A stretch of DNA of 64,000 bases from Microbulbifer sp. TB1203 (GCF_030997045.1 NZ_CP116899.1:1488001-1552000), one strand, 5' to 3'. Positions 43,188 to 52,703 are shown, numbered from the stretch's first letter. Made by a program: numbers and translations. The notes: generated by a model from the sequence alone, not told the origin.

Positions 43188-44594
43188 GTGTCCGAGCTTT
43201 CCCCGACAATTTCCAAGACCGCCTTCCAACTGGGCCAATGGCTGTTCGATCCCCAGGGCAACTTCTTGCGACAGGGAAGCCGCGAACAACTGCTGGAGCC
43301 GCGCCTCAGCAACCTGCTCGCGCATATGGCCCGCCACCCGAACCAACCGCTGGGCAAGGGCGATCTGCTCGATACCCTTTGGCCGGGCAAGGTGGTCAAC
43401 GAGGACAGCCTGGCGGTGGCGGTGAGCCAGTTGCGCAAGGCCCTGGGCGACAACCCCCGGCGTCCGGCCTATATCAAGACCCTGCCGGGGATCGGTTACC
43501 AGTTGGTCGCCCCCTGCCAGCCGCTGGAAGCGCGACCACCGCGCATCCGCCGGTGGCGCCTGCCCGCGGTGCTCTCCGCCCTGGTAGCCCTGGTATTGGT
43601 GGCCGGGGTGTCAATTCGGCTCGCGACGGTGCCCGGGCACGGACCGGCCCCGGAGCCGGCCGCCGCCCTGCAACAGGCGCGCGAGGCGCTCCGGGAAGGC
43701 GACAGCGAGGCCTGGCGCCAGGCCATAGACCCGCTCCGCGAACACCTCCGAAAAGCGCCGGAGGATGCCGCTGCCTATACCCTACTGGCGGAAATCAAGA
43801 TGCGACTGCTTGGCGGCGAGATCACCGCGGCTGTGCATTTCGATGAGCTGCACAGCCTGCTCGCCCGCGCCCTGGCACTGGACGAAACCGATTGGCGGCC
43901 CCATCTGCTAATGGCGGACCTGCTGTTCTGGCAAGGGCGGGACCACCGGGACGTGGAGCGGCACTACCGCCGCAGCCTGGCGCTGGCACCCCGGCGGGGC
44001 CGGCCCCACTTCCAGTTCGCCCAATGGCTGCTGGCCCGCGGCCGCTTCGCCGAAGCCCGCGCGCACATCGCCGAACTGCGCCGCCTGGAACCGCTCAATT
44101 ATTCGGTGCCCAGCGTCGCCTGGATACTCTATATGCAGGGGCGCTATGGCGAGGCGCGGGAGGAACTGGCGCGCATCGCCAGCACCGAACCCCAGCGGCG
44201 CGACTACCACAGCTCCGCCTACAAGCTCCACGCCGCCCTCGACGAAGAGGACACCGCCTTCGCGCATCTGCGCTGGTTGATGCGCGATGCGGGAATCGCC
44301 GAAGAGCGCCGGCAACAGGCGGAGCAGGTTTTCCGCCGCGGCGGCCTGGCGGCGGTGGACGCCTGGCTGCTGGCGAGCCGGGAGCAGGCCGAACTGGGCC
44401 AGTACCGGCCGCCGTTGTCCTGGGCCCGCTACGCCCTCGGCGCCGGCGATCCGGAAACCGCCATGGAATTCCTCGAGCAGGCCTACGCCGAACGCCAGCT
44501 GCCGCTGCTGTGGCTGGCGGTGGATCCCAAGTACGCCCCCCTGCATGGGCACCCCCGCTTCGCCGCGTTGCTGCACAGCAACGGCTGGCAGTGA
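43188..44594 (+). CDS. Winged-helix (CadC/ToxR-like) regulator with TPR domain
   Basis: 468 residues from a GTG at 43188. The N-terminal OmpR-type winged helix (about 15-105) has LEPRLSNLLAHMARHPNQPL, VVNEDSLAVAVSQLRKALGD and YIKTLPGIGYQLVAP. A single membrane span (about 128-148, LPAVLSALVALVLVAGVSIR) leads to a periplasmic part of tetratricopeptide-like helices. It is a membrane-bound one-component regulator. It may control the PQQ-propeller gene 207 bases downstream; the signal is unknown. Confidence 0.85.
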   Translation: MSELSPTISKTAFQLGQWLFDPQGNFLRQGSREQLLEPRLSNLLAHMARHPNQPLGKGDLLDTLWPGKVVNEDSLAVAVSQLRKALGDNPRRPAYIKTLPGIGYQLVAPCQPLEARPPRIRRWRLPAVLSALVALVLVAGVSIRLATVPGHGPAPEPAAALQQAREALREGDSEAWRQAIDPLREHLRKAPEDAAAYTLLAEIKMRLLGGEITAAVHFDELHSLLARALALDETDWRPHLLMADLLFWQGRDHRDVERHYRRSLALAPRRGRPHFQFAQWLLARGRFAEARAHIAELRRLEPLNYSVPSVAWILYMQGRYGEAREELARIASTEPQRRDYHSSAYKLHAALDEEDTAFAHLRWLMRDAGIAEERRQQAEQVFRRGGLAAVDAWLLASREQAELGQYRPPLSWARYALGAGDPETAMEFLEQAYAERQLPLLWLAVDPKYAPLHGHPRFAALLHSNGWQ

Positions 44595-44598
44595 AACC

Positions 44599-44697
44599 CG
44601 TAGGGTGCGCCGTGCGCACCGGGAAATGTGAGAGCCCGCATCGGTCCCGCGATGGTCCCGCGATGTTCCCGCAATGGTGCGCGCGGCGCACCCTACG
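44599..44697. repeat. 22-bp inverted repeat pair
   Basis: CGTAGGGTGCGCCGTGCGCA... (44599-44620) and its inverse at 44676-44697 match at 21 of 22 positions, bounding a spacer with short TGGTCCCGCGA repeats. A lone half-site lies near 32310. It may act as a terminator for the regulator gene. Confidence 0.65.
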
Positions 44698-44800
44698 CTG
44701 ATCCAGGTTAAGCCTTCTTAAGGATTCTTTAACGGCCCTTCAGGACGGCCGCCGCCGGCTTCCGCGAGACTGGGTTTCCCAAACATTCGAGGAACCCGGT

Positions 44801-46111
44801 ATGTTCAGAACCTGTTTTGCCCTGCTGCTCGGCGCCCTCGCCGCCGGACCCGCGGCCGCCGCCGACTGGCCCGTCTTTATGGGCGACGCCGCCCACCGCG
44901 GCCGCGCCGATACCGACAAGGACCTCAGCCGGCTGCAACTGGAATGGCGCTTCGAACTGCACGCGGAAACCCGCTCCTCGCCGGTCGCCGTTGGCGGGCA
45001 GCTGTACATCGGCGCGGAGAACGGCAACCTCTACGCCATCGATCTGGAGAGCCGCCAGCTGAACTGGATATTCCACGGGCGCGGCGGCTTCAGTGGCGCC
45101 CCGGCGGTGCACGGCGAACTGGTGTACGCCCTCAGCCGCGACGGCCACCTCTACGCCCTGGACAGGGACAGCGGCGAGGAGCGCTGGCGCTTTGCCACCG
45201 GTGGCGAGCACTACTTCTCCGCCCCCCTGCTCTACGGCGAACGCCTCGGCCCCCAGGGCCAGCAGCCGGTAGCCGATCCCTGGGATTTCTACCTCTCCTC
45301 CCCCGTCATCTGCGAGGGGAAACTCTTTTTCGGCAGCAGCGACCAGCGCCTCTACGCGCTGGACCCGGAGAGCGGCGAGCTGCAGTGGTCCTTCAAGACC
45401 GGCGGCCTGGTGCACAGCGCCCCCGCCTGCGCCGGCAACAGGGTTCTGGTATCGAGCTGGGACAGTAATCTCTACGCCCTGGAGGCGGAGAGCGGAAAGG
45501 AAATCTGGCGCTTCAGCGGCGAAAGCGAGCACCAGTACAGCACCTGGCTCGGCTTCCAGGCCAGCCCCGCGGTGGACGGCGAGCGCGTCTATCTGGGCTC
45601 CCGCGACGGCTACGCCTACGCCATCGACCTGGAGAGCGGCGAACGACTATGGCGCTATGACGCCGAGCGCTCCTGGGTGGTCACCACCGCCGCCTTCGAC
45701 GGCGAACGCCTCTATTTGGGAACCTCAGACACCGGTCTGCTGCTGGCACTGGACAAGCGGAGTGGAGAGGAAGTTTATCGTCGCAAACAGGGCGTATGGA
45801 CCTACGCCTCCGGCCTGCTCGCCGGCGGCGCCCTGGTGATGGGAGATATGAAAGGGGAGCTGCTCGCCCTCGACGCCCCCAGCGGGGAACCCCTGTGGAG
45901 CCACCGGGACCCGCAGAGCCAGCTCGATCCCTACGGCGCTCTGGATCCGCAGGGCAGGTTCGACGGCAAGCGCCTCTACGGCAGCCGCACCAAACTCTAC
46001 TCCTCCCTCGAGCACATCAAGCGCCTGGGCGCCTTCCTCTCATCCCCCATCTGGCATCGCGAGCGGCTGATCGCCGCCAACACCAAGGGAGAAATACTGG
46101 TATTTCGATAA
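44801..46111 (+). CDS. Exported PQQ-repeat beta-propeller protein
   Basis: 436 residues with a signal peptide ending near AAGPAAA (residue 20). Seven or eight PQQ-like blades recur with the pattern LYALDxxSGExxWxF, for example LYALDRDSGEERWRFATGG and YAYAIDLESGERLWRYD. No catalytic dehydrogenase domain is present, so it is a scaffold or binding protein like BamB rather than a quinoprotein enzyme. GAGGAA lies seven bases before the ATG. Likely periplasmic and possibly under the regulator at 43188. Confidence 0.82.
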   Translation: MFRTCFALLLGALAAGPAAAADWPVFMGDAAHRGRADTDKDLSRLQLEWRFELHAETRSSPVAVGGQLYIGAENGNLYAIDLESRQLNWIFHGRGGFSGAPAVHGELVYALSRDGHLYALDRDSGEERWRFATGGEHYFSAPLLYGERLGPQGQQPVADPWDFYLSSPVICEGKLFFGSSDQRLYALDPESGELQWSFKTGGLVHSAPACAGNRVLVSSWDSNLYALEAESGKEIWRFSGESEHQYSTWLGFQASPAVDGERVYLGSRDGYAYAIDLESGERLWRYDAERSWVVTTAAFDGERLYLGTSDTGLLLALDKRSGEEVYRRKQGVWTYASGLLAGGALVMGDMKGELLALDAPSGEPLWSHRDPQSQLDPYGALDPQGRFDGKRLYGSRTKLYSSLEHIKRLGAFLSSPIWHRERLIAANTKGEILVFR

Positions 46112-46172
46112 ACTGAACGCCCTGCCCCGCGCAATGCTTTTGGCGCACCACGCCGGAATGGGGCACTCCTGC

Positions 46173-46637
46173 TCAGTAGAGGTAAGTGGCGGTTCCCGTA
46201 GCAATCAACTCTTCGCAATTGTTGTGCAGCTCCATCCTCGACACCACCAACTTGTTGCCGGTGCGCAGTATGGAGCCGTGGCAGGTAAAGCTTTCCCCTC
46301 TGCCCGGCTTCAGGTAATCCACCCGCATATCCACGGTGCCGATCTTGGAGAGACGCTGGATCTTTTCCTGCCAGTCGATATCCCCCAGGTGCCGGTAGGC
46401 GGCCACCAGGGCGGTGAGGCCGCCCACGGTATCCAGCGCGGTGGCGATCACGCCGCCGTGCAGGATATTTTTCCAGACGTTGCCGATCAGTTCCGGGCGC
46501 AGCTCGAAACGCGCGGAAATGGTGAGCTGCTCCAGGTCCAACTCATGCATTTCCAGGCCGATCTGGCGGTTGAAGGGGATCTGCTCGAAAAAGCCCCGCA
46601 CCAGTTCGCGAAATTCGCTGGGAGACGGTTCGCTCAC
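46173..46637 (-). CDS. Hotdog-fold thioesterase (YigI/PaaI-like)
   Basis: 154 residues. The 4HBT pattern is clear: NILHGGVIATALDTVGGLTA (catalytic region), VDMRVDYLKPGRGESFTCHG and GNKLVVSRMELHN. It probably hydrolyses acyl-CoA; the substrate is unknown. It starts with a GTG that overlaps the sthA stop as GTGA, so it is translationally coupled to the transhydrogenase. Confidence 0.85.
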   Translation of the reverse strand: MSEPSPSEFRELVRGFFEQIPFNRQIGLEMHELDLEQLTISARFELRPELIGNVWKNILHGGVIATALDTVGGLTALVAAYRHLGDIDWQEKIQRLSKIGTVDMRVDYLKPGRGESFTCHGSILRTGNKLVVSRMELHNNCEELIATGTATYLY

Positions 46638-48031
46638 AGGCGCATTACCCGGTTGAGCCCGTCCAGCGCGGCACTGCGGTAGGCCTCGGCCATGGTCGGG
46701 TAATTGAAGGTAGTGTTGACGAAGAAGTCGATGGTGTTGTTCGGCGCGGGCTGTTTCATGATCGCCTGGCCGATATGGATGATCTCCGCGGCCTCGGCGC
46801 CGAAGCAGTGGATGCCGAGAATCTCGTGGGTGTCGATATGGAAGAGGATCTTCAGCATTCCCACCCTCTCGCCGGAGATCTGTGCCCGCGCGGTGTGCTT
46901 GAACAGGGCGCGGCCCACTTCGTAGGGCACCTTTGCGGCGGTGAGTTCGGATTCGGTTTTACCCACGGAGGAAATTTCCGGCAGGGTGTAGATGCCGGTG
47001 GGCGCGTCCTCGACCACCCGGTGGCCGCGGCCGGCGATGGCGGCTGCGACGGCGCGTCCCTGGTCGTAGGAGGCACTGGCCAGGCTGGGCCAGCCGATCA
47101 CATCGCCCACCGCGTAGATATTTTCCACTTCGGTGCAGTAATGTTCGTCCACGCTCAGTTGGCCGCGGTGGTTGGCCTTGAGGCCGATACTGTCCAGACC
47201 CAGGGTTTCCGTATTGCCGGAGCGGCCGTTGCACCAGAGCAATGCGTCGGCGTGAATGCGTTTGCCGGACTGCATTTCCATAATCACACCGCTGTCACTG
47301 GGAATCACTTTTGCGTACTCCTCCCGGTGACGCACGGTGACGCCCATATAGCGCAGGTGGTAGCTGAGCGCATCGGAAATTTCGTCGTCGAGGAATTCCA
47401 GCAGGTGGCTGCGGGTGTTGATCAGGTCCACCTTGATACCGAGGCCGGCAAAAATCGAAGCGTATTCACAGCCGATCACCCCGGCGCCGTAAATAATGAT
47501 GGCCTGGGGGGTGTGCTGCATATCCAGTATAGTGTCGCTGTCGTAGACCCTCGGGTGATCGAAGTCCACATCCTCCGGGCGGTAGGGGCGCGAGCCGGTG
47601 GAGATCACGAATTTGTCCGAGGTGAGAATTTCCACCGCGCCATCCGGCAGTTGCACGCGCAGCTTGTGAGCGTCGATAAACTTCGCTTCGCCGATAACCA
47701 GATCGACCTTGTTGCGCGCGTAGAAGCTGGTGTGCATCTCCACTTGCATGGAAATGACTTTGTTGACGGTTTTCATCACCTCGGGAAAAGTCAGCCGGCG
47801 CGGCTCGCCCAGGGCGCGAAACACGCTCTGGGTGTTATAGCGCATCAACTGTTTGACCGAGTGGCGCAGGGCTTTTGAAGGGATGGTCCCCTTGTGGGTG
47901 CAATTGCCGCCCACCAGCGGGCGTTTTTCGACAACCGCGACTCGCATGCCTTTTTTCGCCGCACTCATGGCCGCGGCTTCGCCGGCGGGGCCGGAGCCTA
48001 TTACTACCAGGTCAAATTTCTGCTGTGCCAT
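46634..48031 (-). CDS. sthA: Soluble pyridine nucleotide transhydrogenase
   Basis: 465 residues from the ATG at 48031; an upstream TTG adds two. FAD site VVIGSGPAGEAAA, the SthA-type GGNCTHKGTIPSKALR in place of a redox-active CxxxxC, NAD site IYGAGVIGCEYASIFAGLG, and the C-terminal NTTFNYPTMAEAYRSAALDG. It re-oxidises NADPH with NAD+. It overlaps the thioesterase gene by four bases. Placement next to the nqr cluster fits redox balance, but the link is inference. Confidence 0.95.
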   Translation of the reverse strand: MAQQKFDLVVIGSGPAGEAAAMSAAKKGMRVAVVEKRPLVGGNCTHKGTIPSKALRHSVKQLMRYNTQSVFRALGEPRRLTFPEVMKTVNKVISMQVEMHTSFYARNKVDLVIGEAKFIDAHKLRVQLPDGAVEILTSDKFVISTGSRPYRPEDVDFDHPRVYDSDTILDMQHTPQAIIIYGAGVIGCEYASIFAGLGIKVDLINTRSHLLEFLDDEISDALSYHLRYMGVTVRHREEYAKVIPSDSGVIMEMQSGKRIHADALLWCNGRSGNTETLGLDSIGLKANHRGQLSVDEHYCTEVENIYAVGDVIGWPSLASASYDQGRAVAAAIAGRGHRVVEDAPTGIYTLPEISSVGKTESELTAAKVPYEVGRALFKHTARAQISGERVGMLKILFHIDTHEILGIHCFGAEAAEIIHIGQAIMKQPAPNNTIDFFVNTTFNYPTMAEAYRSAALDGLNRVMRL

Positions 48032-48080
48032 CTGCAACTTCTGTTGTTATTCAATTGATACCCCTGTAGGAGCGGCGGGG

Positions 48081-48317
48081 CTAGTGCTTTGTGGCGTCGT
48101 AGGCCAGTTCCGGGGCCTCGGCCAGGCGCTGCTGGCGCTCCTGTTCCTTTTTGCAGGCCTCGTCGTCGCCGCCGCAGATCTCGCAGCCCTCTTTCAGGCC
48201 CAAGGTATTGAGCCCGCCACAGGAACCTTTCAGGGGCTTGTTCTGAACGATGGCACCCAAGGCCATACCGGTGACGATCAGTGCCATGGCAATAAATGCA
48301 AAAATGAAAACTGTCAC
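48081..48317 (-). CDS. nqrM: NqrM, Na+-NQR maturation factor
   Basis: 78 residues from a GTG at 48317, with GAAGAGGT upstream. One N-terminal membrane helix and four conserved cysteines in KGSCGGL and GCEICGGDDEAC. NqrM (DUF539) delivers the iron for the NqrD/NqrE centre. It ends the nqr-apbE cluster. Confidence 0.93.
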   Translation of the reverse strand: MTVFIFAFIAMALIVTGMALGAIVQNKPLKGSCGGLNTLGLKEGCEICGGDDEACKKEQERQQRLAEAPELAYDATKH

Positions 48318-48339
48318 AGCTCAGACCTCTTCAGGCTCT

Positions 48340-49386
48340 TTAATCCAAATACGGGGTGAAAGTACTGCTGTAGCGCTCTTCGAAACCGCTATCGGTTTTA
48401 ACCAGCAGGAAGACTGCGAGCTTCTCCCGCTCCGCCATCTCCAGCGCGGCTTCGGTGCCGAGCACATTCAGCGCGGTGGCAAGACCGTCGGCCTCGGCGC
48501 AGGTATCGGCGACCACGGTGACCGACGCCAGCCGATGCTCCAGCGGATAACCGGTGCGCGGATCTATGCTGTGGGCGTAGCGTTTGCCATCGCGCTCGTA
48601 GTAGTTGCGGTAGTCTCCACTGGTGGCCACGGATTTTCCGCTAACCGCTATCGGTTGTTGCACCGAGCGGCCGGCGGGGTCCGGTCTTTCGATACCGATG
48701 CGCCAATCCGCGCCCTTGGGGTTTTTGCCCAGGGTGCGCAGCTCGCCGCCAATCTCAACCAGGTAATTGCGAATGCCCTGTTCTTCCAGCAGTTGCGCCA
48801 CTCTGTCCACGCCGTGGCCTTTGGCAATTGCCGAGAGGTCGATTTCCACCGGGCGGCTGCGGGTGATGCGGTCCGGCGCGCGTTCGACTTTCAGCGCATC
48901 GGAGCCCAACTGCTGCAGCAATTCCCCGATGGCGGCCTTATCCGGTATCTGTTCCGGTTCCGGCTGCGGACCGAAGCCCCACAGGTTCACCAGCGGTCCG
49001 ACGGTGACATCGAAGGCGCCCCCGCTGCGGCGGTAGATATCCAGGGACAGATCCACCACCTGTGCCAGGTGTTCGCTGACCGGCACCGCCTCGCCCACCG
49101 GCCCGCGGTTGAAGCGCATCAGTTCCGAATCCTCGATATAGGTGGACATCTCCTGGTTGACGGCGCTTAGCGCGCCGTCAATAAGCGATTGTAACTGTGC
49201 TTTATCCAAATCCGGAGGCACATCCACCACGGTGATGTGATAGCTGGTGCCCATGGTGCGGCCAGAGAGCTGCCAGTTCTTCTGCGCCGGACTGCAGGCG
49301 GAAAAAATAATCGCTACACAAAGCAAAAACAGGGCCTTGAACAAAGACCCTGTTTTTGCATTTTTATAATTAAATTGCGTCAGCAA
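48340..49386 (-). CDS. apbE: ApbE, FAD:protein FMN transferase
   Basis: 348 residues. A lipoprotein signal (lipobox IIFSAC) is followed by SGRTMGTSYHITVVD, EIDLSAIAKGHGVD, YLVEIGGELRTLG and YAHSIDPRTGYPLEHRLASV. It attaches FMN to Thr of the SGAT motifs of NqrB and NqrC, explaining its place after nqrF. The only fitting start is a TTG at 49386 with GGAGGG, lying within the end of nqrF, eight bases upstream. That TTG lies in the stem of an 11-bp hairpin and a second hairpin covers codons 10-21, so its translation or transcription may be attenuated. Confidence 0.93.
   Translation of the reverse strand: MLTQFNYKNAKTGSLFKALFLLCVAIIFSACSPAQKNWQLSGRTMGTSYHITVVDVPPDLDKAQLQSLIDGALSAVNQEMSTYIEDSELMRFNRGPVGEAVPVSEHLAQVVDLSLDIYRRSGGAFDVTVGPLVNLWGFGPQPEPEQIPDKAAIGELLQQLGSDALKVERAPDRITRSRPVEIDLSAIAKGHGVDRVAQLLEEQGIRNYLVEIGGELRTLGKNPKGADWRIGIERPDPAGRSVQQPIAVSGKSVATSGDYRNYYERDGKRYAHSIDPRTGYPLEHRLASVTVVADTCAEADGLATALNVLGTEAALEMAEREKLAVFLLVKTDSGFEERYSSTFTPYLD
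49323..49359 (-). terminator. Terminator-like hairpin inside apbE 5' end
   Basis: GCAAAAACAGGG and CCCTGTTTTTGC form a 12-bp perfect stem with a 13-base loop. In the transcript the CAGGG/CCCTG core is followed by a run of five U. It lies in the signal-peptide codons of apbE, where it could partly stop nqr transcripts. Confidence 0.55.
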
Positions 49387-49393
49387 TTTAATT
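49368..49393 (-). promoter_or_regulatory. Hairpin masking the apbE start codon
   Basis: AATTAAATTGC and GCAATTTAATT form a perfect 11-bp stem with a 4-base loop. It spans the nqrF stop and the apbE TTG start. Opening by ribosomes finishing nqrF would couple apbE translation to nqrF. Confidence 0.5.
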
Positions 49394-50615
49394 ACCCTCC
49401 GAAGTCATCGAGCAGGATATTGTCGTCCTCGACGCCCAGCTCCTTGAGCATATTGATCACTGCGGCGTTCATCATGGGCGGCCCGCACATGTAGTATTCG
49501 CAGTCCTCCGGCGCCGGATGATCCCTGAGATAGTTCTCGTAGACCACGTTGTGGATAAAGCCGGTAAAGCCGCTCCAGTTGTCCTCCGGTTGCGGGTCGG
49601 ACAGGGCCACGTGCCACTGGAAGTTGTCGAATTCCGCCTGCAGGCCGTTGTAGTCGTCCTCGTAGAACATCTCGCGCAGGGAGCGGGCACCGTACCAGAA
49701 GCTGATCTTGCGCTTGCTGTTGAGGCGCTTGAGCTGGTCGAAGATATGCGAGCGCATCGGTGCCATGCCGGCGCCGCCGCCGATAAATACCATTTCCGCG
49801 TCGGTTTCCTTGGCGAAAAACTCGCCGAAGGGGCCGTATACACGGATCTTGTCACCGGGCTTGAGGCTGAATACGTAGGAGGACATCTGTCCCGGCGGCA
49901 CACCTTCGGTGCGCGGCGGCGGGGTCGCGATGCGGATGTTGAACTTCACCACACCCTTTTCTTCCGGGTAGTTGGCCATGGAATAGGCCCGCACCACCGG
50001 CTCGGTGACCTTGGATTCCAGGTTGAAGAAACCGAAGTGCTCCCAGTCGCCACGGTACTCTTTCTCGATATCAAAATCGGAGAATTTCACGTGATGGGGT
50101 GGTGCTTCCAACTGCACGTAACCACCCGCGCGGAAATCGACGTTCTCGCCTTCCGGCAGCTTCAGGGTCAACTCTTTGATGAAGGTGGCCACATTGGGGT
50201 TGGATTCCACAGTGCATTCCCACTGCTTCACACCGAACACCTCTTCGGGCACCTCGATTTCCATGTCCTGTTTGACCGCCACCTGGCAGGAGAGGCGCTT
50301 GCCCTCCTTCGCGTCCCGCGGGGTGAAATGCGCGGCTTCCGTAGGCAGCATATCGCCGCCCCCGGAAGTTACTTTACACACGCACTGGGCGCAGCTGCCG
50401 CCACCGCCGCAGGCGGAGGCCAGGAACAGGTTGTTGGCCGCCAGGGTCTGCAGCAGCTTGCCGCCGGCGGGCACGGTGAGGGTTTTCTCACCGTTGACCA
50501 GGATGTTGACGTTGCCGGTGTTTACCAGGCGCGAGCGGGCGGCGAGGATCACCGCCACCAAAGCCAGCACGATGACGGTAAACATGGCTACGCCGAGGAT
50601 AATTTCAATATTCAT
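49392..50615 (-). CDS. nqrF: Na+-NQR subunit F
   Basis: 407 residues. N-terminal membrane helix, a 2Fe-2S ferredoxin domain (SACGGGGSCAQCVCKV plus a Cys in RLSCQV), FAD domain (RAYSMANYPEE) and NADH domain (FIGGGAGMAPMRSHIF), ending DNILLDDFGG. It takes electrons from NADH into the complex. It is 19 bases after nqrE; apbE starts six bases past its stop. Confidence 0.97.
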   Translation of the reverse strand: MNIEIILGVAMFTVIVLALVAVILAARSRLVNTGNVNILVNGEKTLTVPAGGKLLQTLAANNLFLASACGGGGSCAQCVCKVTSGGGDMLPTEAAHFTPRDAKEGKRLSCQVAVKQDMEIEVPEEVFGVKQWECTVESNPNVATFIKELTLKLPEGENVDFRAGGYVQLEAPPHHVKFSDFDIEKEYRGDWEHFGFFNLESKVTEPVVRAYSMANYPEEKGVVKFNIRIATPPPRTEGVPPGQMSSYVFSLKPGDKIRVYGPFGEFFAKETDAEMVFIGGGAGMAPMRSHIFDQLKRLNSKRKISFWYGARSLREMFYEDDYNGLQAEFDNFQWHVALSDPQPEDNWSGFTGFIHNVVYENYLRDHPAPEDCEYYMCGPPMMNAAVINMLKELGVEDDNILLDDFGG

Positions 50616-50633
50616 GCTATTGCGCTCCCCCGC

Positions 50634-51242
50634 TTAGATATCGATACCGCCGAAAGACATGAAGCCCAGTGACATCAGCCCCACGGTAATGAAGGTGATA
50701 CCCAGGCCCTTGAGGCCTTCGGGCACGTCACTGTATTTCATCCGCTCGCGAATACCGGCCAGTGCGGTAATCGCCAGCGCCCAGCCGAGACCGGCGCCGA
50801 AGCCGTAGGCCACACTCTCACCAAAGTTGTATTCCCGCTCCACCATGAACAGGGATGCACCCATGATGGCGCAGTTCACAGTGATCAGTGGCAGGAATAC
50901 GCCCAGGGCGTTGTAGAGCGCGGGGACGTATTTATCCAGGAACATCTCCAGGATCTGCACTAATGCGGCGATTACGCCGATATAGGAAAGCAGCCCGAGG
51001 AAGCTCAAGTCCACATCAGGGAAACCGGCCCAGGCCAGCGCGCCGTCTTTGAGTAGGTAGGTGTAAATCAGGTTGTTGACCGGCACGGTCAGAGTCAACA
51101 CCACGATCACCGCTACGCCCAGGCCCACAGCCGCCTCGATTTTCTTGGACACGGCCAGGAAGGTACACATACCGAGAAAGAAGGCCAGCGCCATGTTTTC
51201 GACGAAAACGGCGCGAATAACCAGCGAAATTAAATGTTCCAC
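50634..51242 (-). CDS. nqrE: Na+-NQR subunit E
   Basis: 202 residues, six membrane helices, homologous to NqrD with inverted topology. Cysteines in MCTFLAV and VNCAIMGASLF fit the iron site between NqrD and NqrE. It follows nqrD by three bases. Confidence 0.97.
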   Translation of the reverse strand: MEHLISLVIRAVFVENMALAFFLGMCTFLAVSKKIEAAVGLGVAVIVVLTLTVPVNNLIYTYLLKDGALAWAGFPDVDLSFLGLLSYIGVIAALVQILEMFLDKYVPALYNALGVFLPLITVNCAIMGASLFMVEREYNFGESVAYGFGAGLGWALAITALAGIRERMKYSDVPEGLKGLGITFITVGLMSLGFMSFGGIDI

Positions 51243-51245
51243 GAA

Positions 51246-51917
51246 TCAGGCCTCCTGCGCTTGCGGCTGTAGAGGTTGAGAGTTGGGCGCAATCTTGAAC
51301 TCCACCTCTTCCACCTGCTTGGGTTTCCAGGTGCGCAGCCCCCAGATAATCAGGCCGATCAGGAAGAAGGCGCTGGGCGGCAGCAGCAGCAGACCGTTGG
51401 GCTGGTACCAGCCACCGTTGCTGACGGTGGGCAGTATCTCGAAGCCAAACAGTTTGCCGGCGCCGAGCAGCTCGCGGATGGTGGCCAGGACGATCAGCAT
51501 GGCGCTGTAGCCCAGGCCGTTGCCGATGCCGTCGAAAAAGCTCTCCATCGGACCGTGCTTCATGGCGAAGGCTTCCGCACGACCCATCACGATACAGTTG
51601 GTGATGATCAGGCCAACGAATACCGACAGCTGCTTGGAGATATCATAGGCCACCGCCTTGATGATCTGGTCCACCACGATTACCAGGGAGGCAATCAGGG
51701 TCATCTGTACGATGATGCGGATGCTGTTGGGGATCTGGTTGCGCACCGAGGAGACCGCCAGGTTGGAAAATGCGGTCACCAGGGTGAGTGCGATACACAT
51801 TACCAGCGTCACCTTGAGCGAGCTGGTTACCGCCAGTGCAGAGCAGATACCCAGGATCTGCAGCGCGATGGGGTTGTTGTTGAAAATGGGCTCGAGCAGA
51901 GTATCTCTCAGTTTCAT
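51246..51917 (-). CDS. nqrD: Na+-NQR subunit D
   Basis: 223 residues, six membrane helices. ILGICSALAVTSSLKVTLVM and LIITNCIVMGRAEAFAMKHG carry the conserved cysteines. It follows nqrC by three bases and precedes nqrE. Confidence 0.97.
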   Translation of the reverse strand: MKLRDTLLEPIFNNNPIALQILGICSALAVTSSLKVTLVMCIALTLVTAFSNLAVSSVRNQIPNSIRIIVQMTLIASLVIVVDQIIKAVAYDISKQLSVFVGLIITNCIVMGRAEAFAMKHGPMESFFDGIGNGLGYSAMLIVLATIRELLGAGKLFGFEILPTVSNGGWYQPNGLLLLPPSAFFLIGLIIWGLRTWKPKQVEEVEFKIAPNSQPLQPQAQEA

Positions 51918-51920
51918 TTG

Positions 51921-52703
51921 CTACGCCTCCCCTGCTTTCAGGTTTTTCAGGAAGGGGCCAAAGCCCTCGTTGCCCAACCAGAAATGCAGCAGGTTGTCCA
52001 CACCGTTGCTGGTCAGGGTGGCACCGGACAGGCCGTCCACCTGGTATTCGGCTTTCGCGCTGGCGGGGTTGACGGCACCCTTGATCACGTCGATGGCCAC
52101 ATTGCCCTCGGGTCCGTAGATCTTCTTGCCCAGCCACAACGCCTTCCAATTGGGATTGTCCACTTCACCGCCGAGCCCGGGGGTCTCTTTCTGTTCGTAG
52201 AAACCCAGGCCCGCCACAGTGTTGAGATCGCTCTCCAGCGCCACGAAGCCGTAGAGGGTACCCCAGAGGCCGTAGCCGCGCACCGGCAGAATAACCTTCT
52301 GCAGTTCGCCGTTCTTCTCCACCAGGTAAACCTCCTTGATGTTTTCCCGGCGGATAATCTTGGCGATATCCTCCTCCGGCGGAAGCTTTTCGCTGGCGGC
52401 CGGGATCTTGGCTGCGGCGCGACCGCTGCCACCGGCCGGTTTTTCGTCGGTGAACTTACCGGTATCCAGGTCCACATACCTGACGGTCACGGACTCGAAA
52501 GCCTTCTCCACCTCGGCCTTGCCGGCCCCCGTGTCCCCGATCAGGCCGCCGGCCATCAACACGTTGCGCTTCATATCCAGCGCGATATTGGCCTGCTGTG
52601 CAGGCCTGAGCAACACCGCCGCAGTGGAAACCACCACCGAGCAGACGATACACAGCACCAGGGCGACCTGGATGGTGCCCTTGACAGAGTCTTTATTAGC
52701 CAC
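51921..52703 (-). CDS. nqrC: Na+-NQR subunit C
   Basis: 260 residues from a GTG at 52703 with GGAGG seven bases upstream; the longer frame to 52748 lacks support. One N-terminal membrane helix, then a periplasmic flavin domain with DGLSGATLTSNGV, the Thr that receives covalent FMN. It overlaps the nqrB end by eight bases. Confidence 0.95.
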   Translation of the reverse strand: MANKDSVKGTIQVALVLCIVCSVVVSTAAVLLRPAQQANIALDMKRNVLMAGGLIGDTGAGKAEVEKAFESVTVRYVDLDTGKFTDEKPAGGSGRAAAKIPAASEKLPPEEDIAKIIRRENIKEVYLVEKNGELQKVILPVRGYGLWGTLYGFVALESDLNTVAGLGFYEQKETPGLGGEVDNPNWKALWLGKKIYGPEGNVAIDVIKGAVNPASAKAEYQVDGLSGATLTSNGVDNLLHFWLGNEGFGPFLKNLKAGEA

